Source: Alphaproteobacteria bacterium MarineAlpha11_Bin1 (lineage in GTDB: Bacteria > Pseudomonadota > Alphaproteobacteria > MPNO01 > UBA830). From it: a stretch of 64,000 nucleotides of DNA. Shown here one piece after another: positions 17,805 through 26,828 of this stretch. The notes beneath the pieces are model-generated. The model was not told the DNA's origin and made no database searches. It saw only the letters and a list, made by a program, of their open reading frames with translations. Position 1 is the first letter of the stretch. Each line of letters opens with the position of its first letter. The translations under genes were made by a program, and so were the position numbers. The stretch covers positions 62,001 to 126,000 of the forward strand of contig PTJZ01000003.1 of NCBI GenBank assembly GCA_002937455.1. Direction: 5' to 3'.

Positions 17805-18737
17805 ATGGCACTTTTATTTATGTGCAATGGCGAGGATCCCGATATCTGGATGGACGCACTACGCGAGGAAATGTCAGAACTAGACATAAGGTGTTGGCCA
17901 GATCAGGTCGGCGACTTTGCGGATATTGATGTTGTGCTAACATGGGAGGCACCGCCAGGCGTACTGGCGATGTTTCCCAACCTGAAGGCAATATTATCAC
18001 TTGGCGCAGGGCTCGAGCATTTGTTGAGTGACCCGGAGTTACCGCGCGGGGTGCCGATCGCTCGGCTAATCGATCCGGGTTTGAAAACCGGAATGACTGA
18101 ATTCGTGACAATGGAAATTCTGCGTCATCACCGTCGCGAAGCAGAGTATCGAGCGCAACAGCGGGCTGGCAAATGGAAGTTGCTGAGACAGACCATGTCT
18201 CGGGATCGAAGGATCGGTATCCTTGGTCTTGGGCATCTAGGATCGGCATGCGGCGAGATACTGATAGAGCTCGGGTTTCCCGTTTGCGGCTGGTCGCGGA
18301 CCTATAAAAAAATCCCAAATATAGAGAGTTTTATTGGAGAGGACGGTCTTTTTTCCGTTTTAGAACGCAGTGATATCTTGGTTTGCCTGTTACCATTAAC
18401 GCCACAAACCGAGGATATATTGGATGCGACAACTCTCGGCGCCTTGCCTCGCGGTGCCTTCTTGATAAACGCGGCGCGTGGTAAACATGTCGTCGATGAT
18501 GATTTAATCGACGCTCTCGACAGTGGTCAACTTTCTGGGGCAACGCTCGACGTATATCGGGAGGAGCCACTGGGCCGGGGCCACCCGTTTTGGACACATC
18601 CAAAGATCGTCATGTATCCTCATGCCGCGGCATGGACGTTGCCTGAATCAGCCGCGCCCGTGATCGCCGATAATATCCGGCGTGCCCGCAATGGCAAAGT
18701 CCTCAATGGACAACTAGATACGATGAAGGGCTACTGA
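17805..18737 (+). CDS. Glyoxylate/hydroxypyruvate reductase A-like D-2-hydroxyacid dehydrogenase
   Basis: 310 aa of the GhrA branch of D-isomer 2-hydroxyacid dehydrogenases, reducing 2-oxoacids such as glyoxylate or hydroxypyruvate with NADPH. The nucleotide-binding loop GILGLGHLGSACGE and the catalytic triad segments are visible: NAARGKHVVD (Arg), DVYREEPL (Glu) and YPHAAAWT (His). It is divergent from the aspDH operon with about 80 bases between the two starts, so a shared control region is likely. Confidence 0.9.
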   Translation: MALLFMCNGEDPDIWMDALREEMSELDIRCWPDQVGDFADIDVVLTWEAPPGVLAMFPNLKAILSLGAGLEHLLSDPELPRGVPIARLIDPGLKTGMTEFVTMEILRHHRREAEYRAQQRAGKWKLLRQTMSRDRRIGILGLGHLGSACGEILIELGFPVCGWSRTYKKIPNIESFIGEDGLFSVLERSDILVCLLPLTPQTEDILDATTLGALPRGAFLINAARGKHVVDDDLIDALDSGQLSGATLDVYREEPLGRGHPFWTHPKIVMYPHAAAWTLPESAAPVIADNIRRARNGKVLNGQLDTMKGY

Positions 18738-18986
18738 TGCATTAATGTAATCAGAACGGTGACCGTTAGGATGTTTTCGATTTAATTTACTTTGGCAAAT
18801 GAGATCATTGATCCGACCGATCAGCAAAGAATTGGATAAAATGGATGCGAAATGCATTTGAGCCACCGGGTAAAGAATTCCCGGACCACCAAATGTTTCC
18901 GAGAAATTTTATACCGGCCGGTATTACTTGCAGATCTAATGCGGCCACGTAGGGGTAATCCGGTGCAATCGTCTATAACTTACTAT

Positions 18987-19805
18987 CTAACGCCCCTTAT
19001 AAACGGGTGGCCTTTTCTCTCTAAATGCGCGGACACCCTCTTTGTGATCTTCGGACGTGATTAAGACAGATTGTCCAATACGTTCCAGAATGCGTCCGGA
19101 AGCCATGTCGATGTTCTCGCAGGTATTCATAATCGCCTTTGCAAGTCCCATCGCCATTGGCGCTTTGGCAACTAGTTTTTCTCCCAGAGTCCGTGCTTCT
19201 TCCTGCAATTTCTCTTTCGGGACTACACGGGTTACGAGACCAAGTTGAGCAGCTTTTTCTGCATCTATAAATTCGCCGGCCAGAACTAGTTCTTTGGCCC
19301 AGCCTGGGCCAATAAGTTTAATCAACCGAGAACACCCTCCGGATCCGGGTATCAGATTGATATTACCTTCTGTGAATCCAAAACGTGCATCTTCAGAACA
19401 AATTCTGAAATCACAAGACATTGCGAGTTCTAGTCCGCCGCATGCACAGATACCCTGGGCGGCGCAAATAACCGGGATTTCTATCCTCTCCAAACGATCA
19501 AAAAAATCATGGATCCACCGATATTCGATACGAAAGCGCTCCGTCGGGAAATCCTGTTCAAACCATGAAACATCTGCACCAGCGCCAAAAGCCTTTTCAC
19601 CTTCGGCATTAACGATAATTACCCGGATGTCATCGTTAGCCTCAATACGTCGTTCGATCCACCGAAAATCCTCTTTCATACCTTCGTCAAAAGTATTCAG
19701 ACGTTCCGGACGATTTAACGTTATTGTAAGTATGTGGTTAGATATATCGACCTTCAAAGCGTTGAATTTGTGGTCAAGTATAACGTTATTTGTTTCGGTG
19801 ATCAT
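18987..19805 (-). CDS. Enoyl-CoA hydratase/isomerase family protein
   Basis: 272 aa crotonase superfamily member with oxyanion-hole segments FGAGADVSWFEQ and AAQGICACGGLELAMSCD, and the helix SGGCSRLIKLIGPGWAKEL. It is a second, diverged hydratase in this region. It lies downstream of the di-iron oxygenase-like gene in the same direction, but a strong terminator (19831-19866) separates them, so it may have lower or independent expression. Substrate unknown. Confidence 0.9.
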   Translation of the reverse strand: MITETNNVILDHKFNALKVDISNHILTITLNRPERLNTFDEGMKEDFRWIERRIEANDDIRVIIVNAEGEKAFGAGADVSWFEQDFPTERFRIEYRWIHDFFDRLERIEIPVICAAQGICACGGLELAMSCDFRICSEDARFGFTEGNINLIPGSGGCSRLIKLIGPGWAKELVLAGEFIDAEKAAQLGLVTRVVPKEKLQEEARTLGEKLVAKAPMAMGLAKAIMNTCENIDMASGRILERIGQSVLITSEDHKEGVRAFREKRPPVYKGR

Positions 19806-19830
19806 GCGACGGTCCTCGATGGCGTTTGGT

Positions 19831-19866
19831 AAAAAAACCGCCGGCCACTCTTACGAGGGCCGGCGG
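19831..19866 (-). terminator. Rho-independent terminator after the PaaA-like gene
   Basis: A perfect 9-bp GC stem (CCGCCGGCC at 19838-19846 with GGCCGGCGG at 19858-19866) is followed, in the minus direction, by seven T (19837-19831). It is 27 bases beyond the stop of the di-iron protein gene. Confidence 0.9.
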
Positions 19867-19893
19867 CGGATCATAAGCCGACTAAATAGCGTG

Positions 19894-20667
19894 TTAACGC
19901 TGCATCGACATCAAAATTTCGCGAGTGCTATCCGCCAGCTCGCAATTAACTGCTTCAAAGGCTTCTATTGTTGGAAACATTAGACCTGTTCCCTCCATAT
20001 GATCCCGCATCTCTTTTAAATAACGGTTTACAATTTCCTCGGTCGTGTTTCGTTTTAGACCGTGTTCTAAACAGAAGTCATTATCGGCTCCTTCTAAACG
20101 CCCAAAGGCGCGTTTTAGACAATTTGGCATAACGCGATCATAAACTTCTTGAAATGCAGCGAGCTGAGCGGGGTCTTTCGCGAATTCTTTGAGGTTCTCG
20201 ACACCGTTGCCGTAATGGTCTTCCTCGTCCTCTAGGACTTCTTCCTGGCTTGCGCCCCAAGGGAGATAACTTGATTCACGATACTCCATTATCTGATGGC
20301 TACCAGCGCGGTCGACCGTGAAGTTGAAAACAGCAATGTCTAACCAATTACCAAGGTCCAAAGCCCAGTATTTTTCAGCATCGGGACGTCCGGCAATAAT
20401 TTCCTCTGGGTCCTCGCCGAGATCAGTCAGAATATCATAAAGACCCCTGCAGTGACGTGCCTCCTCAGATGCAAATTCGGCAGCTATTTCTTTTTCCTGC
20501 CAGTTTGGTGCGGCACTGATTGCACGACCAAACACTTCAGCTGTCGCGGATTCGGCGTAGATCTGCCGTATCAATAATCGGATGAGCATTTCACGGTATG
20601 GCCCGCTGACCTCTGACGGATGATTATATGTCGCGATATTATCAATCGCAGCAGTATTTGTATCCAC
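19894..20667 (-). CDS. Di-iron ferritin-like protein of the phenylacetyl-CoA epoxidase (PaaA/PaaC) family
   Basis: 257 aa of the phenylacetate catabolic protein family. Candidate iron ligands appear as E39 (IYAES), E68/E69 and H72 (SEEARH), and the acidic cluster EDEEDHYGNG with E148/E149 and H151, which fits the catalytic PaaA type better than the ligand-poor PaaC type. The multicomponent partners PaaB, PaaD and the PaaE reductase are absent here, so it is an orphan oxygenase-like subunit. A divergent LysR gene lies 131 bases away and probably regulates it. The exact reaction is unknown. Confidence 0.82.
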   Translation of the reverse strand: MDTNTAAIDNIATYNHPSEVSGPYREMLIRLLIRQIYAESATAEVFGRAISAAPNWQEKEIAAEFASEEARHCRGLYDILTDLGEDPEEIIAGRPDAEKYWALDLGNWLDIAVFNFTVDRAGSHQIMEYRESSYLPWGASQEEVLEDEEDHYGNGVENLKEFAKDPAQLAAFQEVYDRVMPNCLKRAFGRLEGADNDFCLEHGLKRNTTEEIVNRYLKEMRDHMEGTGLMFPTIEAFEAVNCELADSTREILMSMQR

Positions 20668-20680
20668 GGTATTCTCCTGA

Positions 20681-20738
20681 TTGAAGTCGGGAATTCATGT
20701 TCAAGAATTTATAGGCAAAACATCTAAACTCGATTGAA
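20681..20738. promoter_or_regulatory. Candidate LysR operator: TTGAA / TTCAA / TTGAA array
   Basis: TTGAA (20681-20685) and TTCAA (20700-20704) form an inverted repeat with 14 bases between them, and a further TTGAA lies at 20734-20738, all in the 131-base gap between the divergent di-iron gene and the lysR gene. The position suits a LysR control region; the motif itself is short and may be chance. Confidence 0.3.
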
Positions 20739-20798
20739 AGCAGATTGGCTAAGCACTAAATATAAATCAAATCGCCATTTTTTATATAAGTTATTACC

Positions 20799-21704
20799 AT
20801 GAGCAATATTAAAGACGTAGACCTGAACCTTCTTATAGTCCTAAATGTGTTACTCGATGAGCGAAGCGTTAGTGGCGCCGCTAAACGCCTCAACCTTTCA
20901 CAACCGGCAGTCAGCGGGGCCCTAAAGAGATTACGTGAGGCATTCCATGATCCATTGTTTGTAAGAACTCGCCAAGGTATCCGACCTACGCCCCAGGCGC
21001 TACAACTTATTGGCCCATTGAAATCGGTATTACGTGATATCGAAACAATTTTTGCTGTTACCGATTTTGTACCTGAGACTGCTGACTTTACGTTTACTGT
21101 TGCAGCTACTGACTACGCGCAAACTACTTTCCTGGCCCCATTAATTAATCGGGTCAACGCTATTGCCCCTGGTATTCGATTTTCAGTCGTCCCGACTGAT
21201 ATACGCCGAATGCCGGAGCAATTGGACCGTCAAGAGATCGATATAGCCATAACCGTTCCGGAAATGGCGCCACCCAACTGTTTGTCAATCGAACTGTTTG
21301 ATGATCGTTACGTTTGCGCACTTGATGTTGGGCATCTTTTGGCTGAGCAGGAACTTAGCCTAGACAAATTCTGTGAGTTAGATCACGTCCTTGTTACACC
21401 GTCGAATGACGGGTTTTTTGGCCCGACAGACGAAGCTCTTAAAAAGCTGGGTAGAGAACGACGTGTTTCGGTTACGATCCCTAATTTTCTTAGTTTGCCG
21501 AGCATCCTCAGTGGCAGTGACTTTATCACTGTTGCTCCGGAACGTATTTTACGCCCTTTCGAAGGTTCCGTGAAAATCTTTCCGCCGCCTTTTCCTTTGC
21601 CGCCATTTCGAATGATTGGCGTGTGGCATGATCATTCAGAAAATTCGCCAGCCCATACCTGGTTTCGCGACCAGATTAGAAAACTTGCTATCGATCTAGG
21701 TTAA
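20799..21704 (+). CDS. LysR family transcriptional regulator
   Basis: 301 aa with the N-terminal winged helix-turn-helix (GAAKRLNLSQPAVSGALKRL, about residues 25-45) and the type 2 periplasmic-binding effector domain in the remainder. The DPLFVRTRQGIRPTPQA segment after the HTH is typical of the NodD/SyrM-like subgroup. By position it should control the divergent PaaA-like gene and perhaps the glcG-MFS pair downstream. The inducer is unknown. Confidence 0.93.
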   Translation: MSNIKDVDLNLLIVLNVLLDERSVSGAAKRLNLSQPAVSGALKRLREAFHDPLFVRTRQGIRPTPQALQLIGPLKSVLRDIETIFAVTDFVPETADFTFTVAATDYAQTTFLAPLINRVNAIAPGIRFSVVPTDIRRMPEQLDRQEIDIAITVPEMAPPNCLSIELFDDRYVCALDVGHLLAEQELSLDKFCELDHVLVTPSNDGFFGPTDEALKKLGRERRVSVTIPNFLSLPSILSGSDFITVAPERILRPFEGSVKIFPPPFPLPPFRMIGVWHDHSENSPAHTWFRDQIRKLAIDLG

Positions 21705-21866
21705 CTTATTAGGACAAAGACGCATCGGAAAGATCTGACCAACCTTTGTTTGAACGATACGGAGTGTTTTATAGGGCTTGTGGAATAGATATCGGAATTG
21801 TGGGTTTCTCTTCGGAGGCGAAGGGCGTAGATTTTCGAAAGCCAACTATTAAATACTGGGGATGTT

Positions 21867-22295
21867 ATGCCAAAGCTTTCACTTGATCAGGCGCAGAAGA
21901 TCTTATCAAAGACCCTCGAAAAAGGGCGGGATATGGGTTTAAATCCACTGACTATCGCTATCGTAGACGACGGTGGAAGCATAAAGGCCTTTGCCCGAGA
22001 GGATGGTCCTGGTGCAGCTTTGCGTCCCCAGATTGCGATAGGCAAGGCTTTTGGTGCTGTCGGTATGGGTATTTCTTCCCGCGCGATAAGCGAACGTGTA
22101 CTTGACCGACCGCATTTCGGTGTCGCTCTCGTTGGGGCGTCCGATGGTCGGCTCGTTCCGGTCCCGGGCGGTGTTCTGATCAAAATTGGCGATGATATTA
22201 TTGGCGCGGTAGGTGTCAGTGGAGACACTTCAGATAATGACGAAGCAGCAGCCATCGCAGGTATTGAGGCCACGGGCCTGATTGCAGGCGTCTGA
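21867..22295 (+). CDS. GlcG/HbpS family protein (DUF336)
   Basis: 142 aa of the GlcG/HbpS family, small proteins of the haem-degrading/haem-binding type often found beside glycolate or other catabolic genes. The block LTIAIVDDGGSIKAFAREDG followed by KAFGAVGMG and PVPGGVLIK is diagnostic. No secretion signal is present, so it is cytosolic here, unlike HbpS. It sits 8 bases before the MFS gene and is probably co-transcribed with it. Confidence 0.88.
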   Translation: MPKLSLDQAQKILSKTLEKGRDMGLNPLTIAIVDDGGSIKAFAREDGPGAALRPQIAIGKAFGAVGMGISSRAISERVLDRPHFGVALVGASDGRLVPVPGGVLIKIGDDIIGAVGVSGDTSDNDEAAAIAGIEATGLIAGV

Positions 22296-22303
22296 TCCTA
22301 AAC

Positions 22304-23545
22304 GTGTCACAGGCAGCTACCCTCTCCGAAGTCGATATTGTTCGTCGTGACCGCCGTGTCACAACTCTAATCGGCGTGTCTCATGGCGCGAGCCATTTTT
22401 ATCAGCTCGCACTTCCACCGCTATTTTACTTGATTAATGCTTCTGAAGGCATGAGCTTTGCTCTTCTCGGTGCTTTAACCGCAGCATTTTATGTGGCATC
22501 CGCTGTCTGTCAGCCTTTGTCCGGATTTCTGGTTGATAAGTTTGGCGCAAGAACAATTCTCCTAATGGGTCTAGGCCTGATGGCTGGATGCACAGCACTA
22601 ATGGGGTTGCTACCCTATTATCCGGCCTTGTTTGTATTGTCTGTACTGGCTGGCATAGGTAATAGCGTCTTCCATCCTTGCGATTACAGCATCATGAACG
22701 CAACCATCAGCGACAAGCGGATTGCGCGGGCGTTCAGCTACCATATGTTTGGTGGATACGTCGGGTATGTAGCGGCACCAGTTGCTATGACAGGAATTGG
22801 CGCCGCATTTGGCTGGCAGCCCGCAATCATTATTGCCGGAGCGGTTGGGTTGCTGCTGTTTGCCATTCTTTGGGGAGGAAGCCGCGATTTTCGTGACAGT
22901 ACTCACGAGAGGGCGGAGAGTGGCGTAGCCGAAGAGACCCTCGGTGACAGTCTGCGCACCCTGATGGGTCCCCCCGTCTTGCTTTGCTGGAGCTTCTTCC
23001 TTTTTGTGGCAATGGGTCAAATGGGATTAATGTCATTTGTTCCAACCTTAATGAAAGAAATATACGCCTTCCAACTCGAGGCGGCCGGAGCCTTTGTGTC
23101 AGTTATGATTGCTTCCGTCATGACGGGCGTGCTGTGCGGTGGCTATTTGGCCGACAATTTCCGGAAACCTGACATAATCGTAACCATCGGTTATTGCATC
23201 GCCACTTTAATGGTGGTGAGTATCTGGTATTTCGAACTTGTCAGTTGGCAGCTTTTTGGAATTTTTGCAGTGATAGGTTTCATGTATGGCATTGTTTTTC
23301 CCTCCCGGGAGTTGCTGGTGAGGGCGGCTACACCAAAAGGCGCCAGCGGAAAGGTGTTTGGGTTTGTATATTCCGGGATGGATTTTGGTGCTGCGGCAAC
23401 ACCCATTCTATTTGGTTGGTTTGTTGACACTGGGGTGCCCCGCTATGCTTTTCTGTGTGTGGCGTTTCTCTGGGCCGCATCGGTCATAATTATTCTTATG
23501 ACCAACAACGCGACAAAACGCCTAGCGTCCGGAACGGTGGACTAA
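22304..23545 (+). CDS. MFS transporter
   Basis: 413 aa, twelve predicted helices, major facilitator superfamily. The loop after helix 2 reads GFLVDKFGARTILLMG, the standard MFS motif; the central cytoplasmic loop lies around residues 192-222. The GTG start at 22304 has little Shine-Dalgarno and follows the glcG-like stop by 8 bases, suggesting coupling. A truncated relative lies immediately downstream. Substrate is unknown; organic acids are common for this branch. Confidence 0.9.
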   Translation: MSQAATLSEVDIVRRDRRVTTLIGVSHGASHFYQLALPPLFYLINASEGMSFALLGALTAAFYVASAVCQPLSGFLVDKFGARTILLMGLGLMAGCTALMGLLPYYPALFVLSVLAGIGNSVFHPCDYSIMNATISDKRIARAFSYHMFGGYVGYVAAPVAMTGIGAAFGWQPAIIIAGAVGLLLFAILWGGSRDFRDSTHERAESGVAEETLGDSLRTLMGPPVLLCWSFFLFVAMGQMGLMSFVPTLMKEIYAFQLEAAGAFVSVMIASVMTGVLCGGYLADNFRKPDIIVTIGYCIATLMVVSIWYFELVSWQLFGIFAVIGFMYGIVFPSRELLVRAATPKGASGKVFGFVYSGMDFGAAATPILFGWFVDTGVPRYAFLCVAFLWAASVIIILMTNNATKRLASGTVD

Positions 23546-23559
23546 TTTTCAGAGCGTTG

Positions 23560-24019
23560 CCCTCGCCGAACGTCGCCGAGACTTCCGAGTAATCGGTGTT
23601 GTAGGTGGTTGTCATTTTTTTAGTTATTTTTACCAATTCGTGCTGCCACCCTTATCAATCTTAATTCATCAGTCGGTTTTTTTGCCTGTGGGCTTAGCAC
23701 TATTTCTATGGGGTTTGTTCCCCCGACGGCACTCTATCTTTATCTCATTTTCGTGATAACCGGCTTTCTTTTCGGATTTGGTTTTGCCTCTCGAGACCTT
23801 TTGGTGTGGAACCTTGCACCAGCAGGGGCTAGCGGCGCGGTTTATGGTTTTGTTTTTTCAGGACTTGGTATCGGCTCAACGTTTATTCCTCTGATTTACG
23901 GTTATTTTCTTGGTGTTAGTATGGAATTTTACATTTTTTATGTCGGAGGTATCTTGATCATTCTTGCCGCCGTTATTATTTGGCCGGCGGGTAAGAGGGT
24001 CGACACTTATAGAAGATGA
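23560..24019 (+). pseudogene. Internally deleted MFS transporter copy
   Basis: From 23560 the translation ALAERRRDFRVIGVVGG continues into HFFSYFYQFVLPP and aligns with residues about 14-46 of the MFS protein just upstream. Near 23670 the frame shifts and the match jumps to that protein's residues about 293-405 (VGFFACGLST..., then GASGAVYGFVFSGLGIG). About 245 residues of the middle are missing and no good start codon is seen. It is a decayed tandem relative; a 103-aa open frame from 23708 could still be read but would be only the last three or four helices. Confidence 0.82.
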
Positions 24020-24510
24020 GCGTTTCAATTATCGTCTCTATAACTCAAACGTCCCAAGGTGGTCTTGTCGCGCTTTGAACAAGTTAGATTTTCTATCGTG
24101 ACGGGTTAAAAAAACGGAGCCAACGCCTGCACCAGCTTTAACGGCTCCGCCCATCACAAAGGAATACAGGAAGGAATTGGTGGGACAACCAAAACGATTT
24201 CCTCTGCGGCGCAATTGCTTCACGGTTAGGGAGAAAACCATGAAGCAGACTAAAAGTACTACATATAGTGTTTATAGACTAAAAGGTATCAGCTTTTGGT
24301 ATATGTTCACAAACGATCAATAGAGGGGTGCTGGTCACCCGATTCCTCCGGAATCAGCTTTGTTCCCAGTGTTTTAAAGAACTTTTGGTCCAGGCAATTA
24401 CTTTCGATGTCGAATCGATTCGCCTCGATCCAACATTTCCTGAGGTCGATTTCTTCGCATCTCGACGCCATACTGCTCTATGTTTTTCTTCGGTAGTGAG
24501 CCGTTATGTA
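24020..24510. other. Non-coding gap between MFS relic and PaaK-like gene
   Basis: No convincing gene. A 67-codon minus-strand frame (24038-24241) contains a GAVKAGAGVGS stretch but resembles no family I know. The only structured element is the terminator-like hairpin at 24108-24149. The stretch may be the eroded remainder of deleted genes next to the MFS relic. Confidence 0.5.
24108..24149 (-). terminator. Candidate terminator downstream of the minus-strand ligase operon
   Basis: In the minus direction a 7-bp stem (CGGAGCC at 24149-24143 with GGCTCCG at 24121-24115) around a 21-base loop is followed by seven T (24114-24108). The loop is long, and it lies about 360 bases after the ligase stop, so this is tentative. 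Confidence 0.4.
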
Positions 24511-25821
24511 TTATTTCCGACGGTCGGAAAAGCGCGGGGCTTTCACTGAACTTTCAAATTCAGTTGCCAAAGTACCTAAATCCAACACATTTATGTCGGG
24601 GGTCACTTCGAAAATTCGCTTAGTTTCGTGGATGACGTTCTGTGCGACGGTCGTGGCGTTACTCTCTGGATTAATCTCGATCGATAAAACGAATTTATCA
24701 GCACCGTTGTTTTCAGTAATTAGTTCTGCCTTGAAGTCATTCACATCTGGAATATCGAAGATAAAATCCTCGTACTCCTGATGATTGATATTTACACCGC
24801 GGATCTTGAAAAAACCCGCAGTGCGGTGAGCGTGTTCAATGACGGGAAAGACCGCGAATTCAGACGAGGTCTCTCCATGCCGTTTCCAGCTTACGATATC
24901 TCCAGAATTCCATCGGAGGAATGCTGCGCCATTATTGCTGAACAATGGTGTCATGACCAAAACACCGGGCTTGCCTTCAGCCACCGGTTTCATCGTTTGT
25001 TCATCAAGGACTTCTATATGTGCAAGGTCGGTCCAAATATGAAAACCATCTCGTTTTTCGCTCTCCGCGCCCATCATGCTGCATTCGGTCATACCGAAGC
25101 AGTCATATACTTCTGCGCCCCAGTCGCGCTCAAGTTTAGCGCGTTTAGCCGCCGATACGGGCTCTGCAGTGCACATGATCCGGCTGATGCTACCACCTTT
25201 AAGATCAATTCCCTTGGCAGCTGCCAAGTTGGCAAGGTGCAATCCATAGCTAGACATGCCCATCCAGATTGTTGGTTTCAGACTACTAATCAATTCTAAT
25301 TGCATCGCGGACGGCAGCGACGCCCCTGCCCCGCCCCAGATTGTGCCTACGCCAATAATACGTGCCGAACGAGCCCACATATGACCTGCTGGATGAATAC
25401 CTAAAGGGAACGATATATGGGCGACATTACCAGGCTGTGTACCCGAGCAATGAAAGGTACGAGCAAAACCGACCATGTTGTAGCAGATATCTTCATATGT
25501 TTTCGGGTAGAATAGCGGCTTACCCGTACTCCCACCTGATCGCCAGTATTCACAGATCTGGTTGGGTGGAGCGGTGCAAAAATCCGTGTAAAACTGCTCC
25601 GTTGTCATTTCCCGAAGCTGATCTTTATCCAAGATAGGAATTTTTGACCATTCCTCAGGATCATCTAATTTTTTTGGATTAATATGGTCTAATTTTCCCT
25701 TCCAAAAAGTCGCTCGTTTTGCCTTTTCAAAGGCGACAGGTTTTTGTCGTCTCTGTATCTCTTCTATTGCCGCTGGCGATTCAGGAATTCCCAGAGCCAA
25801 GGTCTCTTCGGAGGTGTTCAT
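24511..25821 (-). CDS. PaaK-like (phenylacetate-CoA ligase family) adenylating enzyme
   Basis: 436 aa of the PaaK branch of CoA ligases, which activate arylacetic or related acids to CoA esters. Visible are the substrate/ATP loop YWRSGGSTGKPLFYPKT, the CFGMTECSMMG block, the RWNSGDIVSW region and RTAGFFKIRGVNINHQEYED toward the C-terminal lid. The frame is open 11 codons upstream, but the ATG at 25821 forms an ATGA overlap with the stop of the preceding Fe-S gene and is preferred. It is co-transcribed with two QueG-like proteins, implying one pathway. Confidence 0.87.
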   Translation of the reverse strand: MNTSEETLALGIPESPAAIEEIQRRQKPVAFEKAKRATFWKGKLDHINPKKLDDPEEWSKIPILDKDQLREMTTEQFYTDFCTAPPNQICEYWRSGGSTGKPLFYPKTYEDICYNMVGFARTFHCSGTQPGNVAHISFPLGIHPAGHMWARSARIIGVGTIWGGAGASLPSAMQLELISSLKPTIWMGMSSYGLHLANLAAAKGIDLKGGSISRIMCTAEPVSAAKRAKLERDWGAEVYDCFGMTECSMMGAESEKRDGFHIWTDLAHIEVLDEQTMKPVAEGKPGVLVMTPLFSNNGAAFLRWNSGDIVSWKRHGETSSEFAVFPVIEHAHRTAGFFKIRGVNINHQEYEDFIFDIPDVNDFKAELITENNGADKFVLSIEINPESNATTVAQNVIHETKRIFEVTPDINVLDLGTLATEFESSVKAPRFSDRRK

Positions 25822-26816
25822 TTCTCGTTTCGATAAATTGAGGCTCCGATCCATCGGCTATTTTCAGTATGTCCGGGAGGCATGTTATCTGACCGTTCTG
25901 CCTCGACCATTAATGCGAGACGAGCCTGCTTCTCGTTCGTATCTTCGGGGATTTCGTGCAAAGCGTTTTCGAGAAAACGTTCATAGTCCGATCCGACAGG
26001 ACATACGTCCTGACAACGTCTACAACCCGTCACAACTCCAGATCCTCTGAGAATGCTTTGCCACAGATTAAAAGAGGACTCCGAGCGAACAAGATTTAGC
26101 TTCTCCATCGGATCAGTTTCATCGAATATATTTTCTAGGTGATCGGTCAACTGGGAAAATCCATGGGGCGAACGATATCGGTCACATCCTTGCCAATCCC
26201 GTGTCCAATGGCCAACTACGTCGCCCGGACAAGTTGATAAACAACGGCCACACTCCGGCCCCTTGCACAATGCCTCCGACATCGGCGAATCGGTATCGCA
26301 ATCCAAAGTACACATCACAGCGGTGAGCATTACTCGAGGCCCATATTCTGGTGTTAGTAGTTGGAGATTTAGTCCTAGTGTTCCCAAACCGGCCTCGACC
26401 GCCGCATGATTTAGTGAAATCAAGGTCGTAAGATGTTCGTCGGGATCATTCTGGTACGCCCAAGGATCGACGTGGGTCGGAGGGATAATTATTCCCGGAT
26501 AGCCTAAATCTTCTAGCCAGTAGACCAAACTGAGTGACACTTCTTCAAGCATCGTCAAAGTCAACTCATCGTTATAGTATTTGTGCCGCTCGTCCCAACG
26601 CTTGATGCGAGTGGTTCCACTGGCAAAGCGCATCCCAATGATTATAACACGGCCGGAATCATGCTCGGTTATATCCGACGGTCCATTGGGAAATCCGGGT
26701 GGCCGATTGGCGTCAAGTACCGACCCATCGGCTATACCAACAATATCGGCACCCAGTGCACGCGCTTTACCCTTGATTTCGTCAGCTGTTATTGGCGCCT
26801 TAAATGCGGATACCAT
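25818..26816 (-). CDS. QueG/reductive-dehalogenase-like double [4Fe-4S] protein A
   Basis: 332 aa of the COG1600-type family that includes epoxyqueuosine reductase and shares its core with reductive dehalogenases. The segment HAAVEAGLGTLGLNLQLLTPEYGPRVML is the family's cobalamin-site-like block. Two cluster motifs follow: CKGPECGRCLSTCP (C-x4-C-x2-C-x3-C, the first gap longer than usual) and GCRRCQDVCPVG. It lacks the QueG C-terminal HEAT-like extension, so tRNA reduction is unlikely. It follows its paralogue by 12 bases and overlaps the PaaK-like ligase; a reductive step on a CoA-linked or halogenated/epoxidised compound is an inference. Confidence 0.8.
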   Translation of the reverse strand: MVSAFKAPITADEIKGKARALGADIVGIADGSVLDANRPPGFPNGPSDITEHDSGRVIIIGMRFASGTTRIKRWDERHKYYNDELTLTMLEEVSLSLVYWLEDLGYPGIIIPPTHVDPWAYQNDPDEHLTTLISLNHAAVEAGLGTLGLNLQLLTPEYGPRVMLTAVMCTLDCDTDSPMSEALCKGPECGRCLSTCPGDVVGHWTRDWQGCDRYRSPHGFSQLTDHLENIFDETDPMEKLNLVRSESSFNLWQSILRGSGVVTGCRRCQDVCPVGSDYERFLENALHEIPEDTNEKQARLALMVEAERSDNMPPGHTENSRWIGASIYRNEK

Positions 26817-26828
26817 CGATGTTTCCCT

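Noticed and set aside
24038..24241. 67-codon minus-strand frame with a GAVKAGAGVGS stretch
   Set aside because: Part of it is the hairpin with T-run and no family match was found; more likely a terminator region or unidentifiable debris.
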